From: Fulvimarina sp.
GTDB taxonomy: Bacteria > Pseudomonadota > Alphaproteobacteria > Rhizobiales > Rhizobiaceae
DNA length: 64,000 nucleotides
Assembly: GCA_002700095.1 (NCBI GenBank)
Contig: PACL01000060.1
Coordinates: 43,643-107,642, forward strand
Reading direction: 5' to 3'
The translations under genes and the position numbers were made by a program. Each line of letters begins with the position of its first letter. Within the stretch, counting starts at the first letter, position 1. The notes below the pieces were generated by a model that did not search any database, was not told the origin of the DNA, and saw only the letters and a list, made by a program, of their open reading frames with translations. This document shows positions 1 to 10,143 of the stretch, one piece after another.

Positions 1-1
1 G

Positions 2-646
2 GCGGCCTTCGCCGGCGCGCTCGCGGCCACCCTCGCCCTTTATGCCATCGCCACCCGCGGCGGCTCGACCTCGGTGGCGACGATGCTGCTCGCCGGCGTC
101 GCCCTCGCCGCCTTCGCCGCCGCCATCATGGGCTATCTGGCGTTCCTCAGCGACGACACCCAGCTGCGCGACCTGACCTTCTGGAATCTCGGCGGGCTCG
201 GCGGCGTGACCTGGGAGAAGGTGATGATCACCGGCCCGATCATGCTGGGCGTCATCGCCTGCGCCCCAATGCTGGCGCGCGGCCTCGACGCGCTGGTGCT
301 CGGCGAGGCGGAGGCCTTCCACATGGGGCTGCGGGTCGAGGCGATGAAGCGGCTGGCGATCCTCCTCGTCGCCGGGGCGACGGGCGTCGCGGTCGCCGTC
401 TCGGGCACCATCGGCTTCGTCGGCATCGTCGTGCCGCATCTCCTCCGGCTCGCGGTCGGCGCCAATCACCGTTTCCTCATCCCCGCTTCCTGTCTCGGCG
501 GCGCCCTCCTGATGCTCGTCGCCGACATCGGCGCGCGTCTGCTCGTCGCCCCTGCCGAGCTGCCGATCGGCATCATCACGGCGGCGATCGGCGCGCCGTT
601 CTTCCTCTGGCTCCTGATGCGCCGACGCGCCTTCGAAGGGTTCTGA
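2..646 (+). CDS. hmuU: Haem/iron ABC transporter permease HmuU, 5' partial
   Basis: This is the C-terminal two thirds of a FecCD-family permease; the frame is open from base 2, so the gene begins outside the window. FecCD permeases form the inner-membrane channel that moves haem or a siderophore from a periplasmic binding protein to the cytoplasm. At least five hydrophobic segments are visible. The family hallmark is the loop that follows the AEAFHMGLRVE stretch and leads into GFVGIVVPHLLRLAVG. The stop codon is 5 nt before the next start, which encodes the matching ATPase, so the two are co-translated. Haem rather than another chelate is inferred from the HmuV-like partner. Other hmu genes would lie upstream, outside the window. 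Confidence 0.85.
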   Translation, partial: AAFAGALAATLALYAIATRGGSTSVATMLLAGVALAAFAAAIMGYLAFLSDDTQLRDLTFWNLGGLGGVTWEKVMITGPIMLGVIACAPMLARGLDALVLGEAEAFHMGLRVEAMKRLAILLVAGATGVAVAVSGTIGFVGIVVPHLLRLAVGANHRFLIPASCLGGALLMLVADIGARLLVAPAELPIGIITAAIGAPFFLWLLMRRRAFEGF

Positions 647-651
647 CCGGC

Positions 652-1518
652 ATGGCACTGGCAATCTCCGACATCCGGGTCATCGCAGGCGACCGCAAGA
701 TCCTCGGACCGGTCTCGGCCAAGATCGAGCCGGGACGGATGACCGGGGTGATCGGCCCGAACGGCGCCGGCAAGTCGACGCTTCTGAAGGCGATCAGCGG
801 CGAGCGGCGGCCGCAGACCGGGCATGTCAGCCTCGATGGCGACGACGTCTTCGCCATTCCCCCGGCAGAGCTTGCCAGACGGCGCGCCGTGCTGCCCCAG
901 GCGGCGGCCATCGCCTTTCCCTTCACCGCCTTCGAGATCGTCGGGCTGGGCCTCCGCCAGCGGGCGGGGCTGACCGCCACGGCGCGCCGGCACGCCGTCG
1001 AGGAGGCCTTTGCGGCGGTCGATCTGGAGGGCTTCGGCGATCGCCTCTACCAGCGCCTGTCCGGCGGCGAGCAGCAGCGGGTGCAGCTCGCCCGCGTGCT
1101 CTGCCAGATCGGCCGTCCGGTGGAGGACGGCCGCGCCAAGCTGCTCATCCTCGACGAGCCGACCGCCAGCCTCGACATCCGCCACCAACTGGATGTCCTC
1201 ACGATCGCCCGGCGCTTCGCCGACGGGGGCGGCATCGTCGTCACGGTGCTCCACGACCTCAACATGGCCGTCGGCTTCTGCGACCGGCTGATGGTCCTGC
1301 AGGCCGGCGCGCTCGCCGCCGACGGCGAGCCGGCGCGGCTGGTGGAAGAGGGCGTCCTGTCCAAGGTCTTCGGCACGCCGATGACCGTCCTGCAGCCGTC
1401 CGGATGGGCCCGGCCGGCGGTGCTGCCGGATCTGTCCGCGATCGGTTCCGGCCGGCGGAGCTGTGCGCTCCCCCAGCCCGTCGCAAGGATCGAGCGCTCG
1501 CGAACCCATGCGCACTGA
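652..1518 (+). CDS. hmuV: Haem ABC transporter ATP-binding protein HmuV
   Basis: A 288-residue ABC ATPase that powers import through the HmuU permease encoded just upstream. The Walker A motif GPNGAGKST is at residues 35-43, the signature is LSGGEQQRVQLARVL, and Walker B is LLILDEPTASLD, followed by the switch histidine in VLHDLNMA. An insert of about ten residues (GRPVEDGRAK) between signature and Walker B is typical of HmuV and separates it from FepC/FhuC-type ATPases. The C-terminal 30 residues are rich in Arg and Pro and probably not structural. It converges on the kinase gene that follows, with only 15 nt between stops. Confidence 0.88.
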   Translation: MALAISDIRVIAGDRKILGPVSAKIEPGRMTGVIGPNGAGKSTLLKAISGERRPQTGHVSLDGDDVFAIPPAELARRRAVLPQAAAIAFPFTAFEIVGLGLRQRAGLTATARRHAVEEAFAAVDLEGFGDRLYQRLSGGEQQRVQLARVLCQIGRPVEDGRAKLLILDEPTASLDIRHQLDVLTIARRFADGGGIVVTVLHDLNMAVGFCDRLMVLQAGALAADGEPARLVEEGVLSKVFGTPMTVLQPSGWARPAVLPDLSAIGSGRRSCALPQPVARIERSRTHAH

Positions 1519-1533
1519 CGCGGCGAGCGGCCC

Positions 1534-2199
1534 TCAGGCGATCCGCAGGTCCGGCCGGACGCTGTTTGCCAGCACGGTGCGCATGTTGGGCAGGTCGTTG
1601 CCCGACAGCTTCGTCTCCAGCGCCTCCGGATCGTAGCCGAAGCCGAGCCAGCGCTCCGTCAGCCGCCGGCGCAGGATCTCTTCCGGCACCTCGAGCATCG
1701 CCGTCAGGTCGAAATGCCGGCGCAGCGGCGCCCAGGCGGGATCGTCGAGCAGGAGATAGTTGCCCTCGACCACGACGGTGCGGATCGCCGGCCCGATGAT
1801 GCGGGCGCCGGCCCGGGCGATCTCGATCGCCCGGTCGAACACCGGCACCGCCACCTCGGCGCCGTCGTCGGCGGCGAGCCGGGCGAGCGTTGCGGCCAGC
1901 CCGCCGGTGTCGAAGGTGTGCGGCGCGCCCTTGCGCGGGCGGTGGCCCCGCGCGTTCAGCACCAGGTCGTCGAAATGGAACCCGTCCATCGGCAGCACGG
2001 CGGCGGCGCCCGGCCGCCGGGCATCGAGTTCCTCGACCAGCCAGTCGGCAAGGGTGCTCTTTCCCGAGCCCGGCGAGCCGGCGATTGCGACGATCACCCG
2101 GCGGTCGCCCGCAAGCCCGAGCACATGCCGGAGAAACTCCTCCCGCGAGACCGGCGCCGGCCCCGCGGCTGCGTCCGCCATTCCACGATCCTGCGACAT
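1534..2199 (-). CDS. P-loop nucleoside/sugar kinase family protein (FrcK-like)
   Basis: A 221-residue P-loop kinase of the uridine kinase/phosphoribulokinase superfamily. Walker A is GSPGSGKS at residues 41-48, followed by the substrate-site motif PMDGFHFDD and the lid region that follows it. Proteins of this shape in rhizobia are annotated as nucleoside/nucleotide kinase family or as FrcK, a kinase found next to a fructose transporter. The true substrate cannot be told from the sequence, and no sugar transporter is adjacent here. The chosen ATG at 2199 has a good AGGGAG Shine-Dalgarno about 7 nt upstream; a longer frame exists, but its extra 21 residues are Arg-rich and unlikely. Confidence 0.78.
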   Translation of the reverse strand: MSQDRGMADAAAGPAPVSREEFLRHVLGLAGDRRVIVAIAGSPGSGKSTLADWLVEELDARRPGAAAVLPMDGFHFDDLVLNARGHRPRKGAPHTFDTGGLAATLARLAADDGAEVAVPVFDRAIEIARAGARIIGPAIRTVVVEGNYLLLDDPAWAPLRRHFDLTAMLEVPEEILRRRLTERWLGFGYDPEALETKLSGNDLPNMRTVLANSVRPDLRIA

Positions 2200-2438
2200 C
2201 GCTTGCTCCCTCTGCCTGCGGCGGCGTGCCGCGGACGGTCCGGCCCGCTCCGGGCGCGCCATGCCGATCCGATGAAGCCGATCCTACGATCTGTCGCCAG
2301 AGGGCGAAACCGCCCGGCCGAGGTGGCCGCCCGATTGCAGGTGCGGCGGGACCGAAGACCCGGCCGAATCTGCCGGCATTCGGGCATCTGCCCGCACCCG
2401 CCATTCCCCGACGCGCCGCAGCCTCCATCTATAGGCCA

Positions 2439-3002
2439 ATGGCCGAACCATCCTTCACGCTCCGCACCCCCGACGACGACAGCGTTGCCCGCAGGATCTG
2501 CGACAGCTGCGGCTATGTCGCCTACGAAAACCCCAAGATCGTCGTCGGCTCGGTGGTCCGCCACGACGACAGGATCCTCCTCTGCCGCCGGGCGATCGAG
2601 CCGCGCCGCGGCTTCTGGACGATCCCGGCCGGTTATCTGGAACTCAACGAGACGCCGGAGGACGGGGCGCGGCGCGAGGCGATGGAGGAGGCGGAGGCCA
2701 CGCTGGTGATCGAGCGGCTCCTGGCGGTCTATTCGGTGCCGCGCATCAGCCAGGTGCAGCTGATCTACCGGGCGAAGCTGGCGACGGGCCATGTCGCCGC
2801 CGGGCCGGAAAGCCTCGAAGTCAAACTGTTCGACCCATCGGAGATCCCCCGCGACGAACTCGCCTTTCCCTCGGTGCACTGGGCGCTCGCCCATGACGAG
2901 GAGGCGCGAGCCGGCGCCCCGCCGGTGCCCTTCGGCAATCCGCCGGGCGAGAGCGGCGCTCGCATGCCAGACGGACGGAGCATCGCACCCGGGGAGGAAT
3001 GA
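2439..3002 (+). CDS. Nudix hydrolase with N-terminal zinc-ribbon remnant
   Basis: A 187-residue Nudix hydrolase, a family that cleaves nucleoside diphosphates linked to another moiety. The Nudix box spans residues 65-87 (GYLELNETPEDGARRE then AMEEAEA). The last glycine of the consensus is replaced by Glu86, while the metal-binding REAMEE core is intact. The N-terminus carries a single CxxC pair (Cys21, Cys24), as in the zinc-ribbon ADP-ribose pyrophosphatase-like subfamily common in rhizobia. The substrate is unknown. The ATG at 2439 is chosen because the protein then aligns with the family; the open frame further upstream is Arg/Pro-rich and looks non-coding. Confidence 0.82.
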   Translation: MAEPSFTLRTPDDDSVARRICDSCGYVAYENPKIVVGSVVRHDDRILLCRRAIEPRRGFWTIPAGYLELNETPEDGARREAMEEAEATLVIERLLAVYSVPRISQVQLIYRAKLATGHVAAGPESLEVKLFDPSEIPRDELAFPSVHWALAHDEEARAGAPPVPFGNPPGESGARMPDGRSIAPGEE

Positions 3003-3067
3003 CCGCCGGGATCTCGATGATGCGGATGACGCGGCCGGAAGAATCGCCGCTTCTCAAAGTCCCCGCC

Positions 3068-3106
3068 AAAGAAAAAGCGGCCCGCCCCGACTGGGGCGGC
3101 ACCGCT
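3068..3106 (-). terminator. Rho-independent terminator of the cytochrome c gene
   Basis: Read on the minus strand, a GC-rich stem (3076-3088 paired with 3093-3106, one bulge, loop AGTC) is followed by TTTTTCTTT. It lies about 30 nt beyond the stop of the cytochrome gene. This is a textbook intrinsic terminator. Confidence 0.85.
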
Positions 3107-3133
3107 CTTCATGATCGGCGATGACCGCCCGGA

Positions 3134-3580
3134 CTACTTGGCGGCGGCCGCCTTCAGCGCCTCGGCCGGATCCTGCGTGGCGCCACTCTCGTCGAAGGTC
3201 GCGAGATAGGCGATGACGTTGGTGAGTTCGTCGGGCTTCTTGATGCCGGCAAACGCCATCTTGGTGCCCTTGACCGTGCCGCGCGGGTCGGCGAGCCAGG
3301 TGCTCAGGAGTTCCTGGTTCCAGGACGTCTTGTCGGCGGACCAATCCTGGAAGGGCTTGGAGAACTTGTAGCCGCCGCGGTCGGCGCCCGGCTTGTCGCC
3401 GACGATGCCGTTCAGCTCAGGCCCGATCTTGTTCTTGGCGCCTTCGCCGACGGCGTGGCACGCCTTGCACTTGTTGAAGACTTTCTCGCCGGCCGCCGGA
3501 TCGCCGACCTCCTGGGCCGATGCCGCACCGGCGGCGAAGACGATCGCCACACTGGCGATGGCGAGACTGAAATTACGCAT
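3134..3580 (-). CDS. Secreted class I cytochrome c (c2/c552 type)
   Basis: A 148-residue periplasmic electron carrier. A Sec signal peptide covers residues 1-22 with likely cleavage ASA|QEV. The haem-binding motif CKACH is at residues 38-42, and Met108 in GTKMAF is the probable sixth haem ligand. Conserved stretches such as KIGPELNGIVG and the WLADP region are typical of mitochondrial-like class I cytochromes c. The ATG at 3580 is preceded by AGGGAGGATCC, a strong ribosome site; 28 extra upstream codons in the same frame are rejected. The gene is monocistronic and ends at its own terminator. A role between complex III and an oxidase is inferred from the family. Confidence 0.88.
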   Translation of the reverse strand: MRNFSLAIASVAIVFAAGAASAQEVGDPAAGEKVFNKCKACHAVGEGAKNKIGPELNGIVGDKPGADRGGYKFSKPFQDWSADKTSWNQELLSTWLADPRGTVKGTKMAFAGIKKPDELTNVIAYLATFDESGATQDPAEALKAAAAK

Positions 3581-4124
3581 GGATCCTCCCTTTCGTAGAA
3601 TCTTGGTCGACTTGCCCAAGCACCCACTGAAGGGACCATATTGCGCGCGAGGCGGGCTTGGCAATCAGATATGAGAACCAATCCAAGGTGACCCCATGTC
3701 GCGCCTCATGGTCGTTGCGCGCCGCGGGGCGGCTCCGGACGTGCCGGTCGGGGACCTTGCCGACGGCTCCGGACACGTCCGCGCCCCACCGGTCAGGTCG
3801 ATTGGCGGATCTTCCGTTTGGGAATATTGTCTCCACAGTTTCGCCATACTCGTAAAGGCCTGGCAGATTTGAAGAAAATTTTATTCACCTTGATTTTTAA
3901 GCGACTTTCAACGCTTCCATAGGATGAATGGGTCATTAAGAGCGCGGCGACGGAGGCATGTGCGGCTCATCTGCAACACAGAAAATATGACCGCATTCCT
4001 GCCATCTTTCAGCCAAGCATACGGATCAGGGGTCGTTGTCGAATTCGGATGCATTCCGGATCCGCCACGCAGGAGCCACGGCCCTCTGCCAATTCGTCGC
4101 GCTTGCGACAAAGGAGACTGACAC
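3581..4124. other. Intergenic region between divergent cytochrome c and outer-membrane protein genes
   Basis: This 544-bp stretch must hold the divergent promoters. The part from about 3830 to 4020 is clearly more AT-rich than the flanking genes, as expected for a promoter region. Short open frames here (for example 3665-3847 on the minus strand) have no ribosome site or recognisable content. I cannot place a sigma-70 promoter with confidence. Confidence 0.5.
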
Positions 4125-4907
4125 ATGAAACGCCTCGCACTGCTTCTCGCCGCCACCGCAATCGCCACCCCGTCCATGGCTGCCGACATCCTCGTCCCCG
4201 AGCCCCCGGCACCGGCCCCGATGGCCATCGAGCCGATCGCGCAGACGACCACCTGGAGCGGCCTCAACCTCGGCGTCCAGGCCGGCGTCGCCTTCGGCAA
4301 CAGCGACAACGGCGCCAACTTCAACACCAGCGATCCGGTGTTCGGCACGGGCGTCTTCAATGACGACGACAATGCCGGCTTCATCGGTGGCGCGCATATC
4401 GGCTACGACTACCAGTTCCAGAACAACGTCGTTCTCGGTGCCGTCACCGACTTCAACTACATCGACGCAGAGACGAACCGCTCCTACACGACCCCGGGCG
4501 GCGCCGAGTTCAACGCGAACAGCGAGATCAACTATCTCGGCACGGTTCGCGCTCGCCTCGGCTATGCCATGGACAACGTTCTCGTCTACGGTTCGGGCGG
4601 TCTCGCCTATGCCGGCGTCGACAACAACATCTCGGCACCGTCGATCGCCGGCTACGACTTCGACTCCAATGGCGACGATGCGGACATCGGCTACACCGTC
4701 GGCGCCGGCGTCGACGTGATGGCGACCCAGAACCTCTCCTTCGGCGTCGAGTATCTCTACACCAATCTCGGCTCGAACGAGCAGTCGGTGACGGGCACGG
4801 GCACGGGCGCCAATGCCGGCCAGACGATCCGCTACACCTCCGAGTCGAACGACGACGACCTCGACTTCCACACGGTCTGGGCCAAGGCGTCCTACCACTT
4901 CAACTAA
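4125..4907 (+). CDS. Outer-membrane beta-barrel protein (Omp31/porin-like family)
   Basis: A 260-residue protein with a Sec signal peptide (residues 1-20, SMA|ADI), a short Pro-rich linker, and a chain of alternating hydrophobic/polar strands ending in WAKASYHFN, consistent with an eight-stranded outer-membrane barrel. The spacing of Gly/aromatic-rich strands (GLNLGVQAGVAFG, GGAHIGYDYQF, LGTVRARLGYAMD, VYGSGGLAYAG) matches the Omp25/Omp31-like family of rhizobia and Brucella. Start choice is supported by AAAGGAG 9 nt upstream of the ATG. Acidic, Asn-rich loops are prominent. The gene is followed by a strong hairpin, so it is probably transcribed alone. A structural or adhesive surface role is inferred from the family. 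Confidence 0.82.
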   Translation: MKRLALLLAATAIATPSMAADILVPEPPAPAPMAIEPIAQTTTWSGLNLGVQAGVAFGNSDNGANFNTSDPVFGTGVFNDDDNAGFIGGAHIGYDYQFQNNVVLGAVTDFNYIDAETNRSYTTPGGAEFNANSEINYLGTVRARLGYAMDNVLVYGSGGLAYAGVDNNISAPSIAGYDFDSNGDDADIGYTVGAGVDVMATQNLSFGVEYLYTNLGSNEQSVTGTGTGANAGQTIRYTSESNDDDLDFHTVWAKASYHFN

Positions 4908-4945
4908 GACCGGCGCGGGCGACTTCGGTCGCTCGCTCCCCCTCT

Positions 4946-4990
4946 ACGAAAGCGGCCGGCGGATCTCATCCGCCGGCCGCTTTCGTTTGA
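4946..4990. terminator. Perfect 18-bp inverted repeat, probable bidirectional terminator
   Basis: Bases 4946-4963 pair perfectly with 4969-4986 around the loop TCTCA, with ACGAAA/TTTCGT at the base of the stem. It separates the outer-membrane protein gene from the convergent sugar kinase gene, so it can serve both. The T tract is short. Confidence 0.75.
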
Positions 4991-5081
4991 GTTTGAAGAG
5001 ACTTGAGCTGCGCGTGATCGGGTTTCCCGTGAACAGGCGCTCGAGGATGGCGGCAGGCGCCTGTCGCTCCCTCCGGCCGGC

Positions 5082-6032
5082 TCAGGCGAGTGGCGCAAGC
5101 CCCAGATCGGCGCGGCGCGGCAGGTCGGCGCCCTTGCGGGTGCAGGTGACGGCGGCAGCCTTCACGGCAAAGCCGAGCAGCGCCTCGAGGTCGTTGCCGG
5201 CAAAGCCGGCGATCGCCGCCCGCGACAGCGCGCCGCGCTCCTTCAGACCGGCGAGCAGCGCCGCCTGGAACGTGTCCCCCGCCCCGACCGTGTCGACCAC
5301 CGCCACCGCCTGGCCGGGCACCCGGGCGGCAACGCCCTTCGCCGTCTGCGCGATCGCGCCATGCTCGCCGAGGGTGGCGACCGCCATCTCGGCGCCGGCC
5401 GCAACCCATTCGGCGATCACGCTCTCGACCGCCCGGCCCGGATAGAGCTGGGCGATATCCTCCTCGCTGGCCTTGACGAGGGCAGCGAAGGGAACGAGCG
5501 CGGCGACCTTGGCGCGCCAGACGTCGAGGTCCGGCTCGATCGAGGCGCGCACGTTGGGATCATAGGAGACGAAGCGGTTCGGCGCCTCCTGGCGCACCAG
5601 CTTCAGGAGCGCGCTCGCCGTCGGCTCCGTCACCGTCGAATAGGAGGCGACATGGACGACCTCCACCTCGGCGGGGAGCGACTGCGGCACTTCCTCCGGA
5701 GCGATCGAGCGGTCCGCCGTGCCGTCGATATAGAAGGCGTAGCTCGCCGAGCCGTCGGCCGCCAGCGAGACCATGGCGAGGGTGGTGTTGCGGTCGGTGG
5801 GGATCAGGAAGCGCTGGTCGATCCGCTCGCGCTCCATGAAGCCGCGGATGCGCTCGCCGAAGAGATCGCCCGACATCTTGGTGAAATAGCCGGCATGGTG
5901 GCCGAGACGGGCAAGGCCCAGCGCGACGTTCAGCGGCGAGCCGCCGACCCGGCCGGAGAGCGCGACCGTCGCGACGTCCTCCTGCGGCACCGCGAAGAGA
6001 TCGAACAGGCAATCTCCGCAACTCAAGAACAT
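5082..6032 (-). CDS. PfkB-family carbohydrate kinase
   Basis: A 316-residue ribokinase/fructokinase-fold enzyme that phosphorylates a sugar or sugar-like alcohol with ATP. The PfkB signature DTVGAGDTFQAALL near residue 250 contains the catalytic Asp. The N-terminal GDCLFDLFA and the GGSPLNVA/GLARLG substrate region are also typical. The substrate is not decidable; rhizobial relatives are annotated simply as carbohydrate kinase. The ATG at 6032 is chosen so that the first strand begins with MFLSCGD; a GTG eight codons upstream is possible. The gene is divergent from pcaD with about 150 bp between starts. Confidence 0.82.
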   Translation of the reverse strand: MFLSCGDCLFDLFAVPQEDVATVALSGRVGGSPLNVALGLARLGHHAGYFTKMSGDLFGERIRGFMERERIDQRFLIPTDRNTTLAMVSLAADGSASYAFYIDGTADRSIAPEEVPQSLPAEVEVVHVASYSTVTEPTASALLKLVRQEAPNRFVSYDPNVRASIEPDLDVWRAKVAALVPFAALVKASEEDIAQLYPGRAVESVIAEWVAAGAEMAVATLGEHGAIAQTAKGVAARVPGQAVAVVDTVGAGDTFQAALLAGLKERGALSRAAIAGFAGNDLEALLGFAVKAAAVTCTRKGADLPRRADLGLAPLA

Positions 6033-6185
6033 CCGCCACCCCCATCTATCCGCCACGACGATCCCACAAGGCGCTAGCAGGAATGGCCAAGCCGGAAAAG
6101 AGCGCCGCCGCGCATGAAGGCCTTCCTTCGTGCCCGCCCGCCCCTATGATGCCGGCCGAACCGCCTTCAGCCGCCGGAAGCTGCC

Positions 6186-6992
6186 ATGCCCTTCGACCGC
6201 ATCAACGACATCGCCCTCCATCACCGCGCCGACGGGCCGGACGGCGCGCCGGCCATCGTCCTGATCAACTCGCTCGGCACCGACTTCCGGATCTGGGACG
6301 CGGTGGTGCCGGAGCTTATCGGCCGCTACCGGGTGATCCGCTACGACAAGCGCGGCCACGGCCTGTCGCAAGTCCCGCCCGCTCCTTACAAGATGGACGA
6401 TCATTCCGCCGATCTTCTCGGCCTTCTCGATCACTACGGCCTCGACCGGGCGCTCGTCGTCGGCCTGTCGATCGGCGGGCTGATTGCCCTCGGCCTTGCC
6501 GCCGGCAACGAACCGCGCCTCGCCGGGCTGGTGATGATGGATACCGCGCACCGGATCGGCGACGCTGAAGGCTGGAACGCCCGCATCGCCGCCATCGAGA
6601 CGGACGGGATCGGCTCGATCGCCGACGCGGTCCTGTCGCGCTGGTTCACGCCTTCGTTCCGCTCACCGGACAATCCGGCATTCACCGGCTATTCCGGCAT
6701 GCTGCGCCATACCCCCGCCGAGGGCTATCTCGGATCCTGCGCCGCGCTGCGCGACGCCGACCACACCGAGACCGCGAAGCATCTTTCCACCCCCACCCTC
6801 TTCCTCGTCGGCGACCGGGACGGCTCGACGCCGCCGGATCTGGTACGTTCCTGCGCCGATCTAATCTCCGGCTCGCGCTTCGAGATCGTCGAAGGCGCCG
6901 GTCACCTGCCCTGCATCGAGCAACCCGCCGCGACCGCCCGGCACGTGCGGGGTTTCGCGGACGCGGTCTTCGCCGCGGACATCGCCCGGTGA
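6186..6992 (+). CDS. pcaD: 3-oxoadipate enol-lactonase PcaD
   Basis: A 268-residue alpha/beta hydrolase that opens 3-oxoadipate enol-lactone to 3-oxoadipate in the protocatechuate branch of the beta-ketoadipate pathway. The nucleophile elbow is GLSIGG with Ser95, the oxyanion-hole region is INSLGTD, and the catalytic His lies in GAGHLPC near the C-terminus. YDKRGHGLS (residues 53-61) is strongly conserved in PcaD. Its TGA overlaps the GTG start of pcaB by 4 nt (GTGA), so the two are translationally coupled. In Agrobacterium-type clusters pcaC, H and G lie between these two genes; they are missing here. Confidence 0.88.
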   Translation: MPFDRINDIALHHRADGPDGAPAIVLINSLGTDFRIWDAVVPELIGRYRVIRYDKRGHGLSQVPPAPYKMDDHSADLLGLLDHYGLDRALVVGLSIGGLIALGLAAGNEPRLAGLVMMDTAHRIGDAEGWNARIAAIETDGIGSIADAVLSRWFTPSFRSPDNPAFTGYSGMLRHTPAEGYLGSCAALRDADHTETAKHLSTPTLFLVGDRDGSTPPDLVRSCADLISGSRFEIVEGAGHLPCIEQPAATARHVRGFADAVFAADIAR

Positions 6993-8047
6993 GCGCCTCG
7001 GTCTTCACCCATCCCGTCCTCGCGCCGCTGTTCGGCGACGAGGAGATCGCCAGCTACTTCACCGCGGCAGCCGACATCGAGGCGATGCTCGCCTTCGAGG
7101 TGGCGCTCGCCGAGGCGGAATGCCGCAGCGGCCTGATCGAGGCCCGGCATCTCGAGGCGATTCGCGCTCGCGCGGCCGCCTTTGCGCCGGATCTCGAAGC
7201 GCTCGCCGCGGGAACCGCCCGCGACGGCGTCGTCGTGCCGAGCCTTCTGGCGCAGCTTCGGTCCGGTCTGGACGCCGAGGCCGGCAAGGCGCTGCACAAG
7301 GGCGCGACCAGCCAGGACGTGATCGACGCCTCGCTGGCGATGCGGATGCAGGGGATCGCCCTCGTCCTCGACCGACGGCTCGCCGCGATCACCGACGCCT
7401 TCGCCCGCTGGAACCTCGAGGCGGGCGATAAGCCGGTCATGGCCCATACCCGCATGCAGGCGGCCAAGCCGACGCGGTTCGCGCGCAAGCTGGCTTCCTG
7501 GACCGACCCGCTGGTGCGCTGCCGGCTGCGGCGCGAGGAGATCGCCCCGCGCGCCTTCGCGCTGCGGATCGGTGGCGCCGTCGGCGACCGGGCGGGCTTC
7601 GGCGACAAGGCCGACGCGATCGCCCGCGATGTCGCGGCAAGCCTCGGCCTTCCTTCCGCGCCGGCCTCGCTGCATTCCGAGCGCGACGGGCTCGCCGAAC
7701 TCGCCGGCTGGTTCTCGCTGATCACCGGGGCGCTCGGCAAGTTCGGCCAGGACGTCGTGCTGTCGCTCCAGAACGAGGTCGGCGAACTGCAGCTGTCGGG
7801 CGGCGGCGGCTCCTCCGCCATGCCCCACAAGAACAATCCGGTGGGCGCCGAGATCCTCGTCACGCTGGCCCGCTTCAACGCCACCGTCGTCTCCGGCATG
7901 CATCAGGCGCTCGTCCACGAGAACGAGCGCTCCGGCGCCGCCTGGTCGCTGGAATGGATGCTGCTGCCGCAGATGGCGATGGCGGCGGGGGCGGCGACGC
8001 GCACCGCTGAAGCGCTGATCGGCCAGCTGCAGCTCGCCGAGACGTGA
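6989..8047 (+). CDS. pcaB: 3-carboxy-cis,cis-muconate cycloisomerase PcaB
   Basis: A 352-residue member of the fumarase/aspartase superfamily that converts 3-carboxymuconate to 4-carboxymuconolactone. The superfamily signature GSSAMPHKNNPVG occurs near residue 275, with the upstream GATSQDV (substrate binding) and HTRMQAAKP conserved blocks. Length and the N-terminal HPVLAPLFGDEEI match proteobacterial PcaB. The start is GTG, overlapping the pcaD stop. It ends convergent with bluB. A 14-bp palindrome (8085-8098, GGGTCGTACGACCC) lies in the short gap but has no T tract. Confidence 0.88.
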   Translation: MSASVFTHPVLAPLFGDEEIASYFTAAADIEAMLAFEVALAEAECRSGLIEARHLEAIRARAAAFAPDLEALAAGTARDGVVVPSLLAQLRSGLDAEAGKALHKGATSQDVIDASLAMRMQGIALVLDRRLAAITDAFARWNLEAGDKPVMAHTRMQAAKPTRFARKLASWTDPLVRCRLRREEIAPRAFALRIGGAVGDRAGFGDKADAIARDVAASLGLPSAPASLHSERDGLAELAGWFSLITGALGKFGQDVVLSLQNEVGELQLSGGGGSSAMPHKNNPVGAEILVTLARFNATVVSGMHQALVHENERSGAAWSLEWMLLPQMAMAAGAATRTAEALIGQLQLAET

Positions 8048-8116
8048 CGGCGGCGCGCATGGGACGATGACGCGGCCGCCGAACGGGTCGTACGACCCTC
8101 GGCGTTGCAGGGACGG

Positions 8117-10112
<1,996 letters not shown>

Positions 10113-10143
10113 GACGATGTCATGATCCGAACCGGGCCGTCCT

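Noticed and set aside
3665..3847. A short minus-strand frame in the gap between cytochrome c and the outer-membrane protein
   Set aside because: No ribosome site, no family pattern, and it lies where promoters are expected.
8085..8098. Perfect palindrome GGGTCGTACGACCC between pcaB and bluB
   Set aside because: It has no loop suited to a terminator and no T tract. It could be a protein site, but nothing supports it beyond symmetry.
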